Source of the DNA: Inonotus obliquus
Lineage: Eukaryota > Basidiomycota > Agaricomycetes > Hymenochaetales > Hymenochaetaceae
DNA length: 64,000 bases
NCBI GenBank assembly: GCA_032164295.1
Contig: JAJHTX010000001.1
Coordinates: forward strand, 310,001 to 374,000
Direction: 5' to 3'
The notes under the pieces: generated by a model
The model's database searches: none
What the model saw: the letters and a program-made list of their open reading frames with translations, nothing else
What the model was told of the DNA's origin: nothing
In this document: positions 1 through 13,251 of the stretch, one piece after another
Layout: the number at the start of each line of letters is the position of its first letter
Position numbering within the stretch: position 1 is the stretch's first letter
Translations under genes and position numbers: made by a program

Positions 1-701
1 GCAAACAATTTCAGTACGTTGCTAGTGAAGACAGATTTTCTGAGGTCGCTAATTCAATACGGCAACCGACTTCGCAGTGGGTCATGTACACGGCTCTTGG
101 ATCCGGGGTCGCAGCGGACTTGTGGACAACTGCTTCATTATGCTACCTCTTGAGAAGGGATACACCTGGATTTCAGACGTAAGTACTTTCGGAGGCAAGA
201 GATGCAGTAAGACTAACACGTTACTGAAAGGACCGGCACTCTACTCAACAAGTTAACGGTGTATATCGTTAATACTGGGCTATTGACGAGCTTCTGGGCG
301 ATTTGTTGTTTTGTCACGGTTCGTCATTTGGCAAATCATATCCTATTCAAGCAGACTTATGCCTTATGATCAGTATGCCGCAATGTCGCGCAATGCCATC
401 TTCGTCGCAATTTACTCTTGCCTTTCGAGACGTATGTATTTACCTTCTTCCGAAACGTGCTGGTTGATGAAATACAATACTACCGATAGTGTATTTCAAC
501 GCATTACTTGCAACGCTTAATTCGCGAAAACACTTAAGAGAGGCGATGGTTGCGGGTACAGGTACAGATTTAGAACGTGTCGTCAGGGTTTCCCTCGCTG
601 CAGGAAAAAACCTCCGATCTGACGATGGAAATTCGACCACGAACGGGGGACTGCGTGCGGGAACTGGTTCGATTACCGGAGAAAAGGCGAACTCAGAATG
701 A
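1..701 (+). CDS. DUF6534 membrane protein, 5' end outside window
   Basis: This is the C-terminal part of a multi-pass membrane protein of the basidiomycete DUF6534 family, whose function is unknown. Exons read as about 1-178, 231-318, 374-431 and 490-701. Spliced, they give the family core: a helix with GVAADLWTTASLCYLL, then LLNKLTVYIVNTGLLTSF, then AAMSRNAIFVAIYSCLSR, and finally the hallmark LYFNALLATLNSRKHLR. A short polar cytosolic tail follows, ending in TGEKANSE. Introns are 52-58 bp with normal GT-AG ends. No frame break is visible in the part present. A second family member lies on the minus strand at 36890-38983. The start codon and the first helices lie left of the window, so overall integrity cannot be judged. 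Confidence 0.8.
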
Positions 702-1290
702 TCCTTTTAGTCCGCCGTTTTGATCAGAAGTTCTACAGAGACTACAAAGACGAACTGCCGTGCGGCTGGAATCTGAGGCGCTTTGTTAACCTCCGGTGCG
801 GTAATCGTGCCAGTATAAAGGACAATTTCTATATGCCATTTACGAATGACACACTTCATTCACCGGCTTAGCCATAGAATATCAGAATATCAAAACCTTT
901 ACTTACGGACAATCTCATGACACTCTATTAAATGTTCTAGATATTTTTGTTTAACATATGGCGCTGTATATATTTCGAAGAGTCTATCTGCTCAACAAGG
1001 CATAGAGACTCGACGTGTTATGCTCGACGCCTCCTCTTTTATTCATAGAATATTATCTTCTCAAGCATTGAGAATGCTATCTCGATTATCTCGATTGAAG
1101 TCACCCAGGGTAAAGTGGGACGAGTTGCTAGGCTAGGCCACTTTCACGAACGAAGCATCATCTGCGCCGATCGCTGAGTTTGATGCTATTCGGCAGGTTC
1201 CGAGAGACGTCGTGGCAGCGCGTTTACTGTACTGTTACGCGTTTCCTCATTCTGCGCTGTTCTTGACTCGTTGGCTGCGATCCGAGCATC
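702..1290. other. Intergenic, DUF6534 end to coatomer promoter
   Basis: This stretch of about 590 bases has no credible coding frame. It is AT-rich around 880-1080 and presumably holds the 3' UTR of the DUF6534 gene and the promoter of coatomer beta. No specific element was recognised. Confidence 0.5.
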
Positions 1291-4200
1291 ATGGCCTCCC
1301 CAGACGCAATATGCTATACGGTTGTATTCGAGGATTCCTCGGAGACTCCAACGACGCAGGAGCTGCGCTCTGCGCTTCAAAAAGGCTCGGACGAAGTGAA
1401 GATCGACACATTGCGCAAGATCATCGTGTCTACAGTTAATGGCAATTCGCAGGTTCGTCCCATAGTCAGAGCTGTGGAAGGCAGCTCGAAAGCAAGGTTT
1501 AATTCTAATGCTTTGGGGTGTGGATAGCCGCAATTATTAATGCCTATTATTCAATACGTGATGCCGTCGAAAAGTAAACAACTGAAGAAGTTGCTGCACT
1601 TTTATTGGGAAGTCTGTCCGAAGTATGATGAGAATGGGAAGTTGAAGCAGGAGATGATCCTTGTCTGGTGAGTCGTGACTTCTGCTCAATGGACTACTAG
1701 GCTGAATGAACCCATTTTGAAAAGTAATGCCATCCGAAATGACCTCGTGAGTTGACATTATCATCTCCAGTTCTGTTCGTTGGTAGTAAAGCGAGCTTCC
1801 GTAGCAACATCCAAACGAATACATACGAGGCGCTACTCTAAGATTCCTCCAGAAGATTGCGAAAGATTCAGAGTTGCTTGAACCATTGATTCCATCGTGT
1901 CGGTCATGTCTCGAGCATCGACATTCGTATGTCAGGAAAAATGCTGTCTTCGCGGTCTATTCCATATATCGCGCCTACGAACACCTCATACCCGATGCAC
2001 CAGAGCTTATTCAGACTTTCCTTGCCGCAGAATCCGATGCGTCCTGCAAACGCAACGCGTTTGTTTTCCTTGCGAACTGCGCCATGCCTCGTGCGGTGGA
2101 ATATGTTCTGAGTGTATACGATCAGATCGCTGGCTTCGACGAGCAACTCCAATTGGCGATCATTGAAGTCATCAGGCTGGACTGCAAGAGTGATTCGGCT
2201 CATAGACCGAGATATATCCGCCTGATTTTTGAGCTTCTGACTGCCTCGTCACATTCGGTCAAGTATGAAGCTGCCACGACGCTTACTAGTTTAACGCAAA
2301 ACCCCGCAGCGGTAAAAGGTATGCGCGGATATATCTTCGCATCTTTCGTACACTAATCCGGAACCAAATAGCTGCCGCATCAAGCTTCATCGAGTTGGCG
2401 GTCAAGGAGTCAGACAACAACGTAAAGCTCATAGTTCTGGATAGGCTCGAGGCCCTCCGCCACAAACATGAACATGTTCTTGATACCCTCGTTATGGACA
2501 TCCTTCGTGTTCTGTCAAGGTAAGACGTTTCAGGCAGTTATGCGGTTGCGTTAATTGAGAGAAATCCCTAGCCCGGATCTGGAAGTTCGGCGGAAAGCTA
2601 TCAACATTAGTTTGGCCATGGTCACGAGTAGGAACGTTGAGGAAGTTGTACTATTCCTCAAGAAGCAGCTCCAGCGAACTATGTCTGAGGAATATGAAAA
2701 GGTGTGCCGATTCGTCTCCTTTGAAAGTTACGAGAATACTCATGTTCGACGTAGATCGCAGAATACCGCCAATTACTCATTCAATCAATTCATGTCTGTG
2801 CCGTCAAATTCTCCGAGGTCGCTGCCAGCGTCGTGCACGCGCTCATGGAATTTTTGGGTGAATCGAACAACCCTGCAGCTGTAGACGTGATTGCGTTCGT
2901 TCGGTAAGCAGCTATCCCTAAGCATGCCCCAGCTGTGTATTGACCAATCCTGCAGCGAGGTGGTCGAAAAGTTCCCCGACCTGCGATCATCGATCACCGA
3001 AAAGCTCGTGCAAACTTTCCCGGATATCAAATCTGGCAAAGTTTTCCGTGGGTCCCTATGGATTGTCGGTGAATATACTTCCGAGCCAGCAGCAATCCAG
3101 GCAGTCTTCCAAGCTTTGCGCGTCGTTCTCGGTGAGATACCTATCCTTGCTGCGGAACAACGATTGCTCGACGAAGCAGGCGGCGACGAGGAGGAGGAAA
3201 AAGATAAAGTTGCAGACGTAAAGAAGACGGGCAAACCAAGGGTGCTTGCTGATGGAACGTATGCGACTGAGTCGGCGTATACGAATACGTCATCAGCCAG
3301 GCTGGAGGCGATCAAAGCCGCTGCGAAGCCTCCTTTGCGAAGTAAGTTTGACTTTTGGTCCTTTAGAATTGCAAAACACTGACTGTCCTGTCTATCAGCC
3401 CTCATCCTTCAGGGTGACTTCTATACTGGCTCCGTTCTAGCTTCGACCCTTGCGAAACTTGTGCTGCGCTTCTCTGAGAGTTCGTCTGACATTCAAACGT
3501 CAAATGCGCTGCGAGCAGAGGTGATGCCATGTTGAGATCTATTCTCATCAAATGCTTATCCTTGTTATATTATCAGGCCATGTTGATCATGACTTCCATC
3601 ATCCGCGTTGGCCAGTCCAAATTCGTGACGATCCCTATTGACGAAGACTCGCTAGAGCGGATCATGAACTGCCTACAGACATTAAGCGAGCTGAAGATCA
3701 AGAGCGCTGCGGAAGAGGTGTTCCTTCAGGAGACAAAAGCAGCATATAGTCGAATGATTCATACTCAGGAGGTAAGTCTGTTATTTACCGTCAAGAAATG
3801 GCGGTGGCAATGATGGCGCTCGGTTTTGCAGAAAAAGGAAAAGGAGAAGAAAGAGAAGGAGAATAAGGAAAATATCGTTCAAGTGGACGATTTGCTTACG
3901 TTCAGGCAATTCTCAAAGAAGACCGCTGATGAGGTCCTTGATGTATGTCCTTTTTGCTTCCTGCCGTGAATCGCGTGGCGCTGACCTTCGGTATCAGTAT
4001 GACGAGGATGTCGGGCGCGCGACGGGGGCAACGGAAGTCCAGGAAGATTTCATCTCTAGCTTAAGTAGGATTTCGCAGTTAACTGGTAAGCCCACATCGT
4101 GCAGTCTGCTTCGTAGATCAAGAATGCTAACGATTTTCTCAGGCTTCTCGGATGCTGTGTACGCGGAGGCATACGTCAAAGTGACTGGATTCGATATTCT

Positions 4201-5106
4201 CTTGGGTATGGATTATCTCTTGAGATTGTCACCTTAGAGCTGAACGCTGTGTTTTCTTGACTTGTTTAGACGTGCTGCTGGTCAATCAGACTTCGGATAC
4301 GTTACAAAACCTCGTCGTGGACTTCGCGACTCTTGGTGACCTAAAGCTTGTTGAACGTCCAATTGTACATACTCTCGCGCCTCATAGTTTCCTCAGTATC
4401 AAGGCTACGATAAAGGTATTTTCTGTGCTGTTTGTTTCCTCGACTGTACCACTGATGCCACTCAAATCGTTCATTAGGTCTCATCAACGGAGACTGGTGT
4501 GATCTTCGGTAACATACTTTGGGAGGGCGCTGGCCTTGCAGAGTCATGTGTCGTGCTGAATGACATCCATATCGATATAATGGACTACATCAAGCCTGCA
4601 CACTGCAATGAGGCACAGTTCCGAAGCATGTGGACCGAGTTCGAGTGGGAAAATAGAGTCAACGTCACCACATCGATCACGTACGTGTACTTCTTTCCCT
4701 TGCCTCTGGATATGATGTTCATTGATATATATTCCTCTTGGCCTTTTGGAATGTCCGTAGTGACTTGCAACAATACCTCCGACACATAATGAACTCGACC
4801 AACATGGCGTGTCTGACACCCGAAGGTGCCATGTCAGGCGATTGCGCTTTCCTCTCCGCGAACCTCTACGCGCGGAGCTTGTTCGGTGAAGATGCCCTCG
4901 CGAACTTGAGCATTGAGAAGACGGAAAGCGGATCAATCACGGGACATGTACGCATACGAAGCAAAACGCAGGGTATTGCTCTGTCGTTGGGTGATCGTAT
5001 AACATTAGGTAGGAGAACTAATTTTGTCCCTACATTACACGTAAGACTAACCACGTTCTGATGCCTTTTAGCTCAAAAAGAGAACAAGGCGCCTATACCA
5101 TTGTAG
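1291..5106 (+). CDS. SEC26: Coatomer subunit beta (COPI coat)
   Basis: Beta-COP is a core subunit of the COPI coat, which buds vesicles from the Golgi for retrograde transport to the ER. The N-terminus [20 protein letters not shown] and the following adaptin-like HEAT segments match the family throughout. Recognisable blocks include [36 protein letters not shown] and [16 protein letters not shown] Lys/Glu-rich linker near 3835-3875 separates the trunk from the C-terminal appendage, which ends [16 protein letters not shown]. About a dozen short introns interrupt the gene; the first splits after codon 54 (exon 1 1291-1452, exon 2 from 1528). The spliced protein is about 950 residues, normal for the family. 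No frame breaks were found. It is the only vesicle-coat gene in the window. Confidence 0.96.
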
Positions 5107-5170
5107 ACTTGCTGGGACCTTCAGCTGTTCACTAGTCTCTGTTTCAATTAGAATGTTTTCAATTTCTTAA

Positions 5171-6397
5171 CTACACAGGAACTAGCGGGTGTTCATCCGT
5201 TTTGCTGATTAGCACGTCTAGCCCTGTGAGATGGGACTCCGCGCTTTGTTCAGCGATAAGGTTTTGCCTCAAAACTTTGAGGTAACCTCGTTCGGTGTTC
5301 GTGTGCCCGCCTAGTTGAACAGTTCAATGTGATGAGCGTGGCTCAAGTAACCCATAAAGCTGAGAGTGTACGTACAGAGTAGGACGAAGCGATTTTTGGC
5401 TCTAGCAGCGAGAACGTCGTGCTATGTCAGTCGGCGGAAAGAGTTCAATCTATGTCAAGTCAGAAGTCAGATGAGAATGAGAACTTACGTGCTGCATTTC
5501 ACCTGTGAAGTAGAGGTCGGCGTCGACGCCTTCAAACATCGAACCTCCTGAACCAGCGCAAATGGCTATTGTGTTTATCTTTCTCTCCGAGTTGTCGTAA
5601 GGCCGTGCAAGTTGCACTGCACGCGTGAGGAACGAATTAGATATGAGAAGCCAAGTCTTTCTCGACGCAGTTTGCCGTACCTTGCTTAACATCCAGATGT
5701 CGCTTGACTCTTTCTACTATCTCGAGGATCGACAATCCAGGAGAAGGAAGAGTGAGGAATCGCCCCGCACCACCTTGCTCCTCATTCTTATCTTTGATAT
5801 ACTTCACGTTCAAATCGGTCGATGTCTTGTCACTGCTATGTGACTCGGTAACGAAAGCTTCTGCCAACCAATCGTTCACTCCTCCGTTTACGGAGTCAAG
5901 TGCGGTGTGTGGGGAGTAGACGCTGATACCGGCTTGTGTTAGGTGGAGGAGGGAACGCTGTAGTGGGTTTGCGAGCGTGAAGGAGGAGAGGGGACGGAAG
6001 ATGGGTGGATGGTAGGCGATGATGAGGCTTGTTTGGGAGAAGATAGCTTCTTGAGCGACGGTTGGTGTTAAGCTACAGCAAGAATCAGACTTGCTAGGTT
6101 ATACGAGAGTGAAAACTCACTCAATCGTTAACAATATATTGTTCTTAGCGTTCTTGACAGGTGGTGCCTCTTTTTATTCCCAAGTAAAAGTAAGCTTTAT
6201 TCCAGCTTAGACTCATGTAGTGTACAAAGCGCACCTAACAAAAGTCCAACCTGGAGATTCAAGAACCCAGAATAATCAGCCTCAGCCTGGTTGGCATACT
6301 CCTAGTGAATTTTACAGACATTGTCCCATGGTTCGGCGAGTCGAAGAGGTGCGATGCGCTCCATAACCCGGCAAGCTGCTTTGACGAATTGCGACAT
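5171..6397 (-). CDS. NIF3: NIF3-like protein (GTP cyclohydrolase 1 type 2 family)
   Basis: This is a NIF3/YbgI-family protein, a conserved dimetal-binding fold of unsettled cellular role; the GTP cyclohydrolase label is by homology only. Minus-strand reading starts MSQFVKAACRVMERIAPLRL and runs into the AEPWDNV block typical of the family. It continues with AYHPPIFRPLSSFTLANPLQ, which holds the metal-binding His, and GISVYSPHTALDSVNGGVND. The C-terminal half gives KYIKDKNEEQGGAGRF, a YFTGEMQHHDVLAA block and LCGHTNTERGYLKVL with the second metal-site His/Glu. It ends LISKTDEHPLVPV before the stop at 5171. At least four short introns are present, two of them near 5310-5490. It is convergent with coatomer beta, the two stop codons being about 65 bases apart. 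Confidence 0.9.
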
Positions 6398-6710
6398 TTT
6401 CTTTCAGTCCAGTAGATTATAGAGTAACTAGATTGTCTCTTTTCTTCTCCCGTGAGTTGCAGAGATAGATGAGTACAGTCGTAGCTACCTGAGTAGACGC
6501 CAAAAACGTGACGAAGATCACGATCGCCATTCCAAAAGAGGCAATGGTGGCGGGGCGCATCAATCTGTTATTGCAGATTTCGATACCACCACTAGTACTC
6601 AGTTTCTCCGATGACCAATTGAGCTATGGGACCTGCTATATACTATCTCACTGCCTCTCCCCCTCAGTTTTGACCCGCATATTATTTACCACTTGTTTCA
6701 ACTTCAGGGC
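6398..6710. other. Intergenic, NIF3 promoter region
   Basis: About 310 bases lie between the NIF3 start and the broken aldo-keto reductase. A reading frame through 6508-6825 has no family resemblance and overlaps the pseudogene. Nothing else was recognised. Confidence 0.4.
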
Positions 6711-7456
6711 ATGCTCTTCCGCCGTCATGGACCTACTACCTAGTGGTCTATGTGTTCCTGTCTTCTCCCTTGGAGAATGTATGCGCCAATTTTTTTCATT
6801 GTCATTGGTTAATGCTCATAAATGAGATATACTCAAAGGCTAACACTCGGTGGCAGGTGAACGGTGATCCTGTCAAAGTACTTTTCTGCGATTTTTTTCG
6901 TATCAAGCGTAACATATTTGACAAATGAGACGACACCGGAAATCACAAAACTGCGTTTGAGCATGGGATCAACTGCTTCGACACTGCCGACGGCTACGAA
7001 ATTGGGAGTTCTGAGCATGAAAGGTATGTGTGCTACACTTTCGCATAACCTCAAACATTACTTTTCTTCATCGAAGAGTTCAGTCAAGAGAGAGGTGAGA
7101 ACAAGTTTGCACAGACCGATAAATTGTCCTGGTTCATCGAGAAGGGTTCGTTTTCTCCGTCCTTGCATTCCTTCTATCCACTTTTTCCGACACAACTTTT
7201 AATTCGGATATTTCTTTACAGAGCTCGGCTATAAACTACGTCACCTTGGGTGTCTAAGCGACCTAATACGAGTACTGTTATCCTTGGTGCTTCCCGGCCT
7301 GAGCAGGTTGTCCATAACCGCAGGGCTCTTGAAGTCATTCCGAAACTTACCCAGGAGATTCTCGATAGGATTGAGAAGATTCTGGATAATAAGACGAAGG
7401 TCGAGGGTGCCGTCGGTCGTCCACCGTTAGATACGACGTTCAAGGCACTGTTCTGA
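6711..7456 (+). pseudogene. Aldo-keto reductase (KCNAB-like), degenerate remnant
   Basis: Pieces of one aldo-keto reductase, of the group related to voltage-gated potassium channel beta subunits, appear in order but not in one frame. The N-terminus MLFRRHGP is followed, after a disrupting 7-base stretch, by PSGLCVPVFSLGE. Next come LTLGG and, displaced by two bases, VNGDPVK. Then NHKTAFEHGINCFDTADGYE covers the catalytic Asp/Tyr region (7000s). The middle of the barrel, roughly 200 residues, is missing. The C-terminal cofactor-binding block STVILGASRPEQVVHNRRAL continues to the normal C-terminus RPPLDTTFKALF at 7456. Two frameshifts plus an internal deletion make it a pseudogene; an assembly error cannot explain the missing 600 bases unless the assembly is collapsed. 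Confidence 0.75.
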
Positions 7457-7588
7457 GCTTGTGTCAGATGGTGATGTTGAAAATCGAAAAGGAGGAGTAA
7501 ACTGTCCAGTGCATGATAGAGATTGTGAATGGATGAATGTGTACGATTGAATAGATGCATGAACATCCTGTATTCCGTGAGACTACTG

Positions 7589-9595
7589 CTATCGCTCGAC
7601 TCCGGGAATCTTGAACGTATCCCAGAATGCATCAATTCCTTCTTGAACTCGCCACTTCCGTCCCTCCAGCCACTCCTCCACCCTTTCCATATCTTTTACT
7701 TCCCTCTCCCCACTACTCTCAAACTCATCAAGCACGGTCATATCTCCCTCCTTTCCCCAAAGTGATAATACTGCCCAACCAACAACAAGGAGACCAGGCG
7801 GGCGTTGCTCCCCAACGCTCTCCAATGCGGAATGAATGTCAGAAAGTGGAGCAGTGATGACTCGCTGGTCGGGCATTGAGGCGCGCTCGATGATTGCTGT
7901 GGGTACATTCGACGGATATGCCACAAATGAACCTTTATCTCCAGAAAGCAGGGCAGTAACCAAACTCTCAAGCCGTGCATTCCCCATGAGTAGCACGAGT
8001 GTTCTCCCTCGCTCATATCCAGGCAACCGCCCCTTCGCCCCTCCTCTCCCAACACCCGTAGCAACAGCTAACGAATCAGCCGCACCTCTCTGCGTAACTG
8101 GTATTCCACTAAAAAGCGGTGCAGCGAGAGCGCTTGAAATTCCCGGAACGACTAATACTTCCACGTCATGTTTCCTCAAGAAGAGCATTTCTTCTCCAAC
8201 ACGGCCGTATAATGCCGGGTCGCCTTGTTTAAGGCGTACAACTGTCTTTCCTGCACGCGCGGCAGCGAGAGCCATGTCCATAAGCTCTTGTTGTGCACTG
8301 TCTGCGTTTCCAGGGAACTTGCGTGCGATGCGCAATTCGACGTGCGAAGGAATAAGCGCCAAAACACCGGATGGAACGAGCTTGTCCGAGAGGATTAGGT
8401 CGGCGAGTCGAGTGAGTGCGTCATGTGCCGCGAGGGTGAGGAGGGAGGGATGTCCTGGTCCAGAACCTACTAAAAGGACGCGACCTGGTTTCTGGATCGG
8501 TGGGGATAGGGAGAGATCATGATGTGATGGATGGCGGGGATCGGGTGTTTCTGTGACGGGGGTTGCATATGAATCTGTTAAACTTGGAGAAAGCAGGTCT
8601 CCAGCGAGAAGATTCTTCATCTCTTCATCCGTCATAGCCGCTAGTTGTGCGAAGGACCAGTACTCGCTAATCTGCGCCACCCATTTCATTCGTCTTCTCG
8701 AGCGCTCAATTTCGGATTCCTCTTCCGAGCTCCTCCCTGCTCGTTGCTCGACTGGTCTGTTAGGTGACGCTACGGTGATTTCTTCGTTCAGCTCGTTCTC
8801 CGCATCGTCCACTCCATCAGTGATTGGATCTAACGATGCGCTTTTACTTTCGTTCTTCGCCAGTTTTCTTAACCTCCCAACTTTCTCCACAGCAGTTCCT
8901 ACTTCCGGCGGAAGGCTAGCAACGACCTCGCGCCTAATCCGACTCGCAAGTCTACACCCTTGTCCATTTGTCGTTACACCGATTTGCAGCGATGTCACCC
9001 CGGATCCCTCACCATTGCAACCCGAACCCTCGGCCTCTCCGCTGCTATTTTTGCCTTTGAATATATACGGAACCCGATATGATGAACAAACAGTAAAGTC
9101 ACAAAGTTCCGGCATGTCGGTAACGTTTACAGGGATGTTCCGCCTCCGGCAGATATCGTATAACTGCCTCGCGGAACCTCGAGAACGGCGCGCGGATGGG
9201 TCCGAGTTGATAAGTGTGTCCGTGATGAACACGAGAGAGACAGATCCTGGTGGCTGCCCGTCAAGGAATCTTTCTAACGTAGTAGACTCTCCCTGCGTGT
9301 CCGCACGCAACGTCGGAGTCTCTTCAAAATCCAGAACCTGGAGCTCCCCGTTCTCCGCACGCCATTTGAGCTCTTCGCAAGCTTTTAGCAGGCCTCCTTT
9401 AGCCAATACAACAACATTTGATCCAGATTCTAGAGCGCTGAAAGTTCGAGAGGCAGCTAGTCTATTCGATCCGATTATCAATGTAAGCTTAGGTCGGAAA
9501 GCCAGCATGAGCGAGACGCCTCTCTGGGGTGACGGATACGTCCCCGTGCCCATCGTCGTTGGAAGCGGTGAAGAGGTGAACGAAAACTGGTTCAT
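7589..9595 (-). CDS. MET1: Uroporphyrinogen III C-methyltransferase (siroheme synthesis)
   Basis: This 668-residue intron-free protein matches fungal Met1p. That enzyme transfers two methyl groups from SAM to uroporphyrinogen III, giving precorrin-2 for siroheme, the cofactor of sulfite reductase. Residues from about 35 to 210 form a Rossmann-type region (LTLIIGSNRLAASRTFSALE) like the N-terminal domain of CysG/Met8. A variable acidic linker follows. From about residue 370 comes a complete SUMT methyltransferase domain: VLLVGSGPGHPSLLTLAAHD, VVRLKQGDPALYGRVGEEM, VVPGISSALAAPLFSGIPVT, and near the C-terminus LLVVGWAVLSLW. All the SAM-binding motifs look intact. The first ATG (MNQFSF) is used; a second Met at residue 15 is possible. 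The gene is compact and lies between the broken reductase and complex I. Confidence 0.93.
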   Translation of the reverse strand: MNQFSFTSSPLPTTMGTGTYPSPQRGVSLMLAFRPKLTLIIGSNRLAASRTFSALESGSNVVVLAKGGLLKACEELKWRAENGELQVLDFEETPTLRADTQGESTTLERFLDGQPPGSVSLVFITDTLINSDPSARRSRGSARQLYDICRRRNIPVNVTDMPELCDFTVCSSYRVPYIFKGKNSSGEAEGSGCNGEGSGVTSLQIGVTTNGQGCRLASRIRREVVASLPPEVGTAVEKVGRLRKLAKNESKSASLDPITDGVDDAENELNEEITVASPNRPVEQRAGRSSEEESEIERSRRRMKWVAQISEYWSFAQLAAMTDEEMKNLLAGDLLSPSLTDSYATPVTETPDPRHPSHHDLSLSPPIQKPGRVLLVGSGPGHPSLLTLAAHDALTRLADLILSDKLVPSGVLALIPSHVELRIARKFPGNADSAQQELMDMALAAARAGKTVVRLKQGDPALYGRVGEEMLFLRKHDVEVLVVPGISSALAAPLFSGIPVTQRGAADSLAVATGVGRGGAKGRLPGYERGRTLVLLMGNARLESLVTALLSGDKGSFVAYPSNVPTAIIERASMPDQRVITAPLSDIHSALESVGEQRPPGLLVVGWAVLSLWGKEGDMTVLDEFESSGEREVKDMERVEEWLEGRKWRVQEGIDAFWDTFKIPGVER

Positions 9596-9835
9596 TCATT
9601 TCCCAGACTTGCCTTGAAATTTTTTTCAGAGAATGATAAAGCCGAAAGTCGAAAGCGTCGCGCAATCCTTGTGACTCGCACGTGATGTTCCTACTGCCTT
9701 TTTTGCATATTTTTCTCACATCCAATCATTTACTCGAGGTTAGGAAACAGTCGCACAGGGAAGAAAAATTTGTATATGTTCACTGGTACTGGTTAAGAAT
9801 ATTACAGGTCTCATTCATACCAGCGTTAGAAGATT

Positions 9836-11599
<1,764 letters not shown>

Positions 11600-11797
11600 G
11601 ACTATGTCTGCGTGCGCTGTGCGCGACGACGGGAACGATGAGGACGAAGACCTAGCCAATCGAAATTCGACCAATAACAAACAGAAACTGCCTAATAAAG
11701 TAAGTCATTCCCAAGTCCACGTGCGGTCGACAGTCTTGGTCACCATGAATGCAATGGCAACTACATCAACTGCGCCGCGTCCTAGACACGTACAATC
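11600..11797. promoter_or_regulatory. Shared divergent promoter, NDUFS2 / MRH gene
   Basis: Only 198 bases separate the start codons of the complex I gene (minus) and the MRH-type membrane protein (plus), so both 5' UTRs and promoters must lie here. No clear TATA box is visible. Confidence 0.5.
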
Positions 11798-13251
11798 ATG
11801 AAGGTACTCATCGTGGCAGGTTTAGCAGCATTTACGGCCGTGGCAGGTGCCGCAGACAGTGATAGGGATCCATGTACTGCTCATATGTGTGGCAAAGAAT
11901 ATGACCTTAGACCTCTATCGTCCAAGTGAGTCTTGAGATTTACCAGTCTTCGAAGTGTAGTAATTGGTACTGAGTTCATTTTATAGTACAGATTATATCA
12001 TTGAATCGCATTCAGGAAGAAATATTACATTGAATGTGTGCCGGAGTGTCACGACTGAGTTATGGAATCCACGAGTCGATCGACCGCAGGACATTGGAGG
12101 ATTCTTTCGAGGGGACCATGGTGACTTCTCTATTGGGTGTGTTACTCCTTTCATCACTCACGCAGAGCATCGCATGGCAGGCCGTCTGCTTTTCTGATCT
12201 TGGTTCTGCTGACAGACAAGTGAACACGACACTACTCTTTCGAGAAATGCATCCAGTGATGTACATGACGGGCGGCACGAGTTGTCCGCAGTCGGAGAGT
12301 ATGAAGGCATCAACGGCGATTCAATTCATCTGTGATGCTTCAGCGGGGGAAGGTAAACATGCTTCTATGTTGCGCACTGCTTGAATGATGAAGAATTGGT
12401 TGCAGGGGAACCGCGTCTTGCTGCTCAGCTTCCGCCAGAAGACAGTGACGCATGTGCGTTCTTCATTGAATGGAGGACCAAAGTACGTTATGTTTCTCCT
12501 CCTAGTCCTTATAATCCTCTGAAATTTCAACAGCACGGCTGCCCCCTGCCTAACCGGTATGCATACTGGAAGACTGTAGTGATGGTTATAGTCATGTACG
12601 CCAATTTCCTTATTCAATTAAACCCAACGATCTGATCTCCATTCAATCCTCATCACAACACTCCCACACCGCCAACACACTCTCCTTCCCAATTCGACGC
12701 GCCACAGACTACTTGCATTAACGCTGACCCTCCTCGCCCTCCTTGCACTGCACAAACTAATCAAACGTACACGTCGCTCCTCTTCCGACATCTACCCTTC
12801 GACGCCTCTGCCAAACGGAAATGGGAGCATAGGTGGTATAGGCGGTCGTCGAAGCTGGGCCTCAGGAATTACGGAACGTGCGGGATATATGAAGCGTTTA
12901 CTAACGGGCCAGGATCCATGGGGTCATCCTAATGGTTATCACCCAGTATCCAACCCAGAAGCTATCAATACGGTAAAGAGAAACGGATGGCTCTCATCTT
13001 TTTCCTTTCCTTGGTCTCGATCATCTCCGGCGCCCCATAATGATTACTCGCATCCACGAAGAGCTGGAGGAGCTATGATGGATGGTGGTAGTGGACCGTT
13101 TTCTGTTGATGACGATGACGACGACGACGATCCCCATCGCGCGGCTGAGTTGAATGCGGGCCCTGGTGCAGGGGATTTTGCTGTTGAGAGTGCTGCTTGG
13201 GGTGCGGCAAGGCCTCGCGGAATGAACGGGGAGGGTGTGATTCGATTGTAA
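11798..13251 (+). CDS. Mannose-6-phosphate-receptor-like (MRH) type I membrane protein
   Basis: The protein begins with a cleavable signal peptide, MKVLIVAGLAAFTAVAGAAD. A Cys-rich lumenal domain of the MRH / Atg27 / cation-independent M6P-receptor type follows. It contains CTAHMCGKEYDLRPLSS, RNITLNVCRSV, VMYMTGGTSCPQSES, AIQFICDA and ACAFFIEWRTKHGCPLPN, the usual spacing of disulfide cysteines. A single membrane helix, VVMVIVILLALTLTLLALLA, is created by joining exons across an intron near 12597-12706. The cytosolic tail (about 160 residues) is basic and then disordered, with an Asp run near 13110-13127. It ends MNGEGVIRL at 13251. By family it should sort cargo between Golgi, endosome and vacuole. 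Yeast Mrl1 and Atg27 are both possible relatives; I cannot separate them from sequence alone. Confidence 0.82.

Noticed and set aside
2785..3405. 206-codon minus frame inside coatomer beta
   Set aside because: Antisense shadow spanning exon/intron boundaries of a conserved gene.
8553..9617. 354-codon open frame on + opposite MET1
   Set aside because: It is the antisense shadow of a GC-rich, intron-free gene; it has no family resemblance. The 228-codon frame at 7836-8522 is rejected for the same reason.
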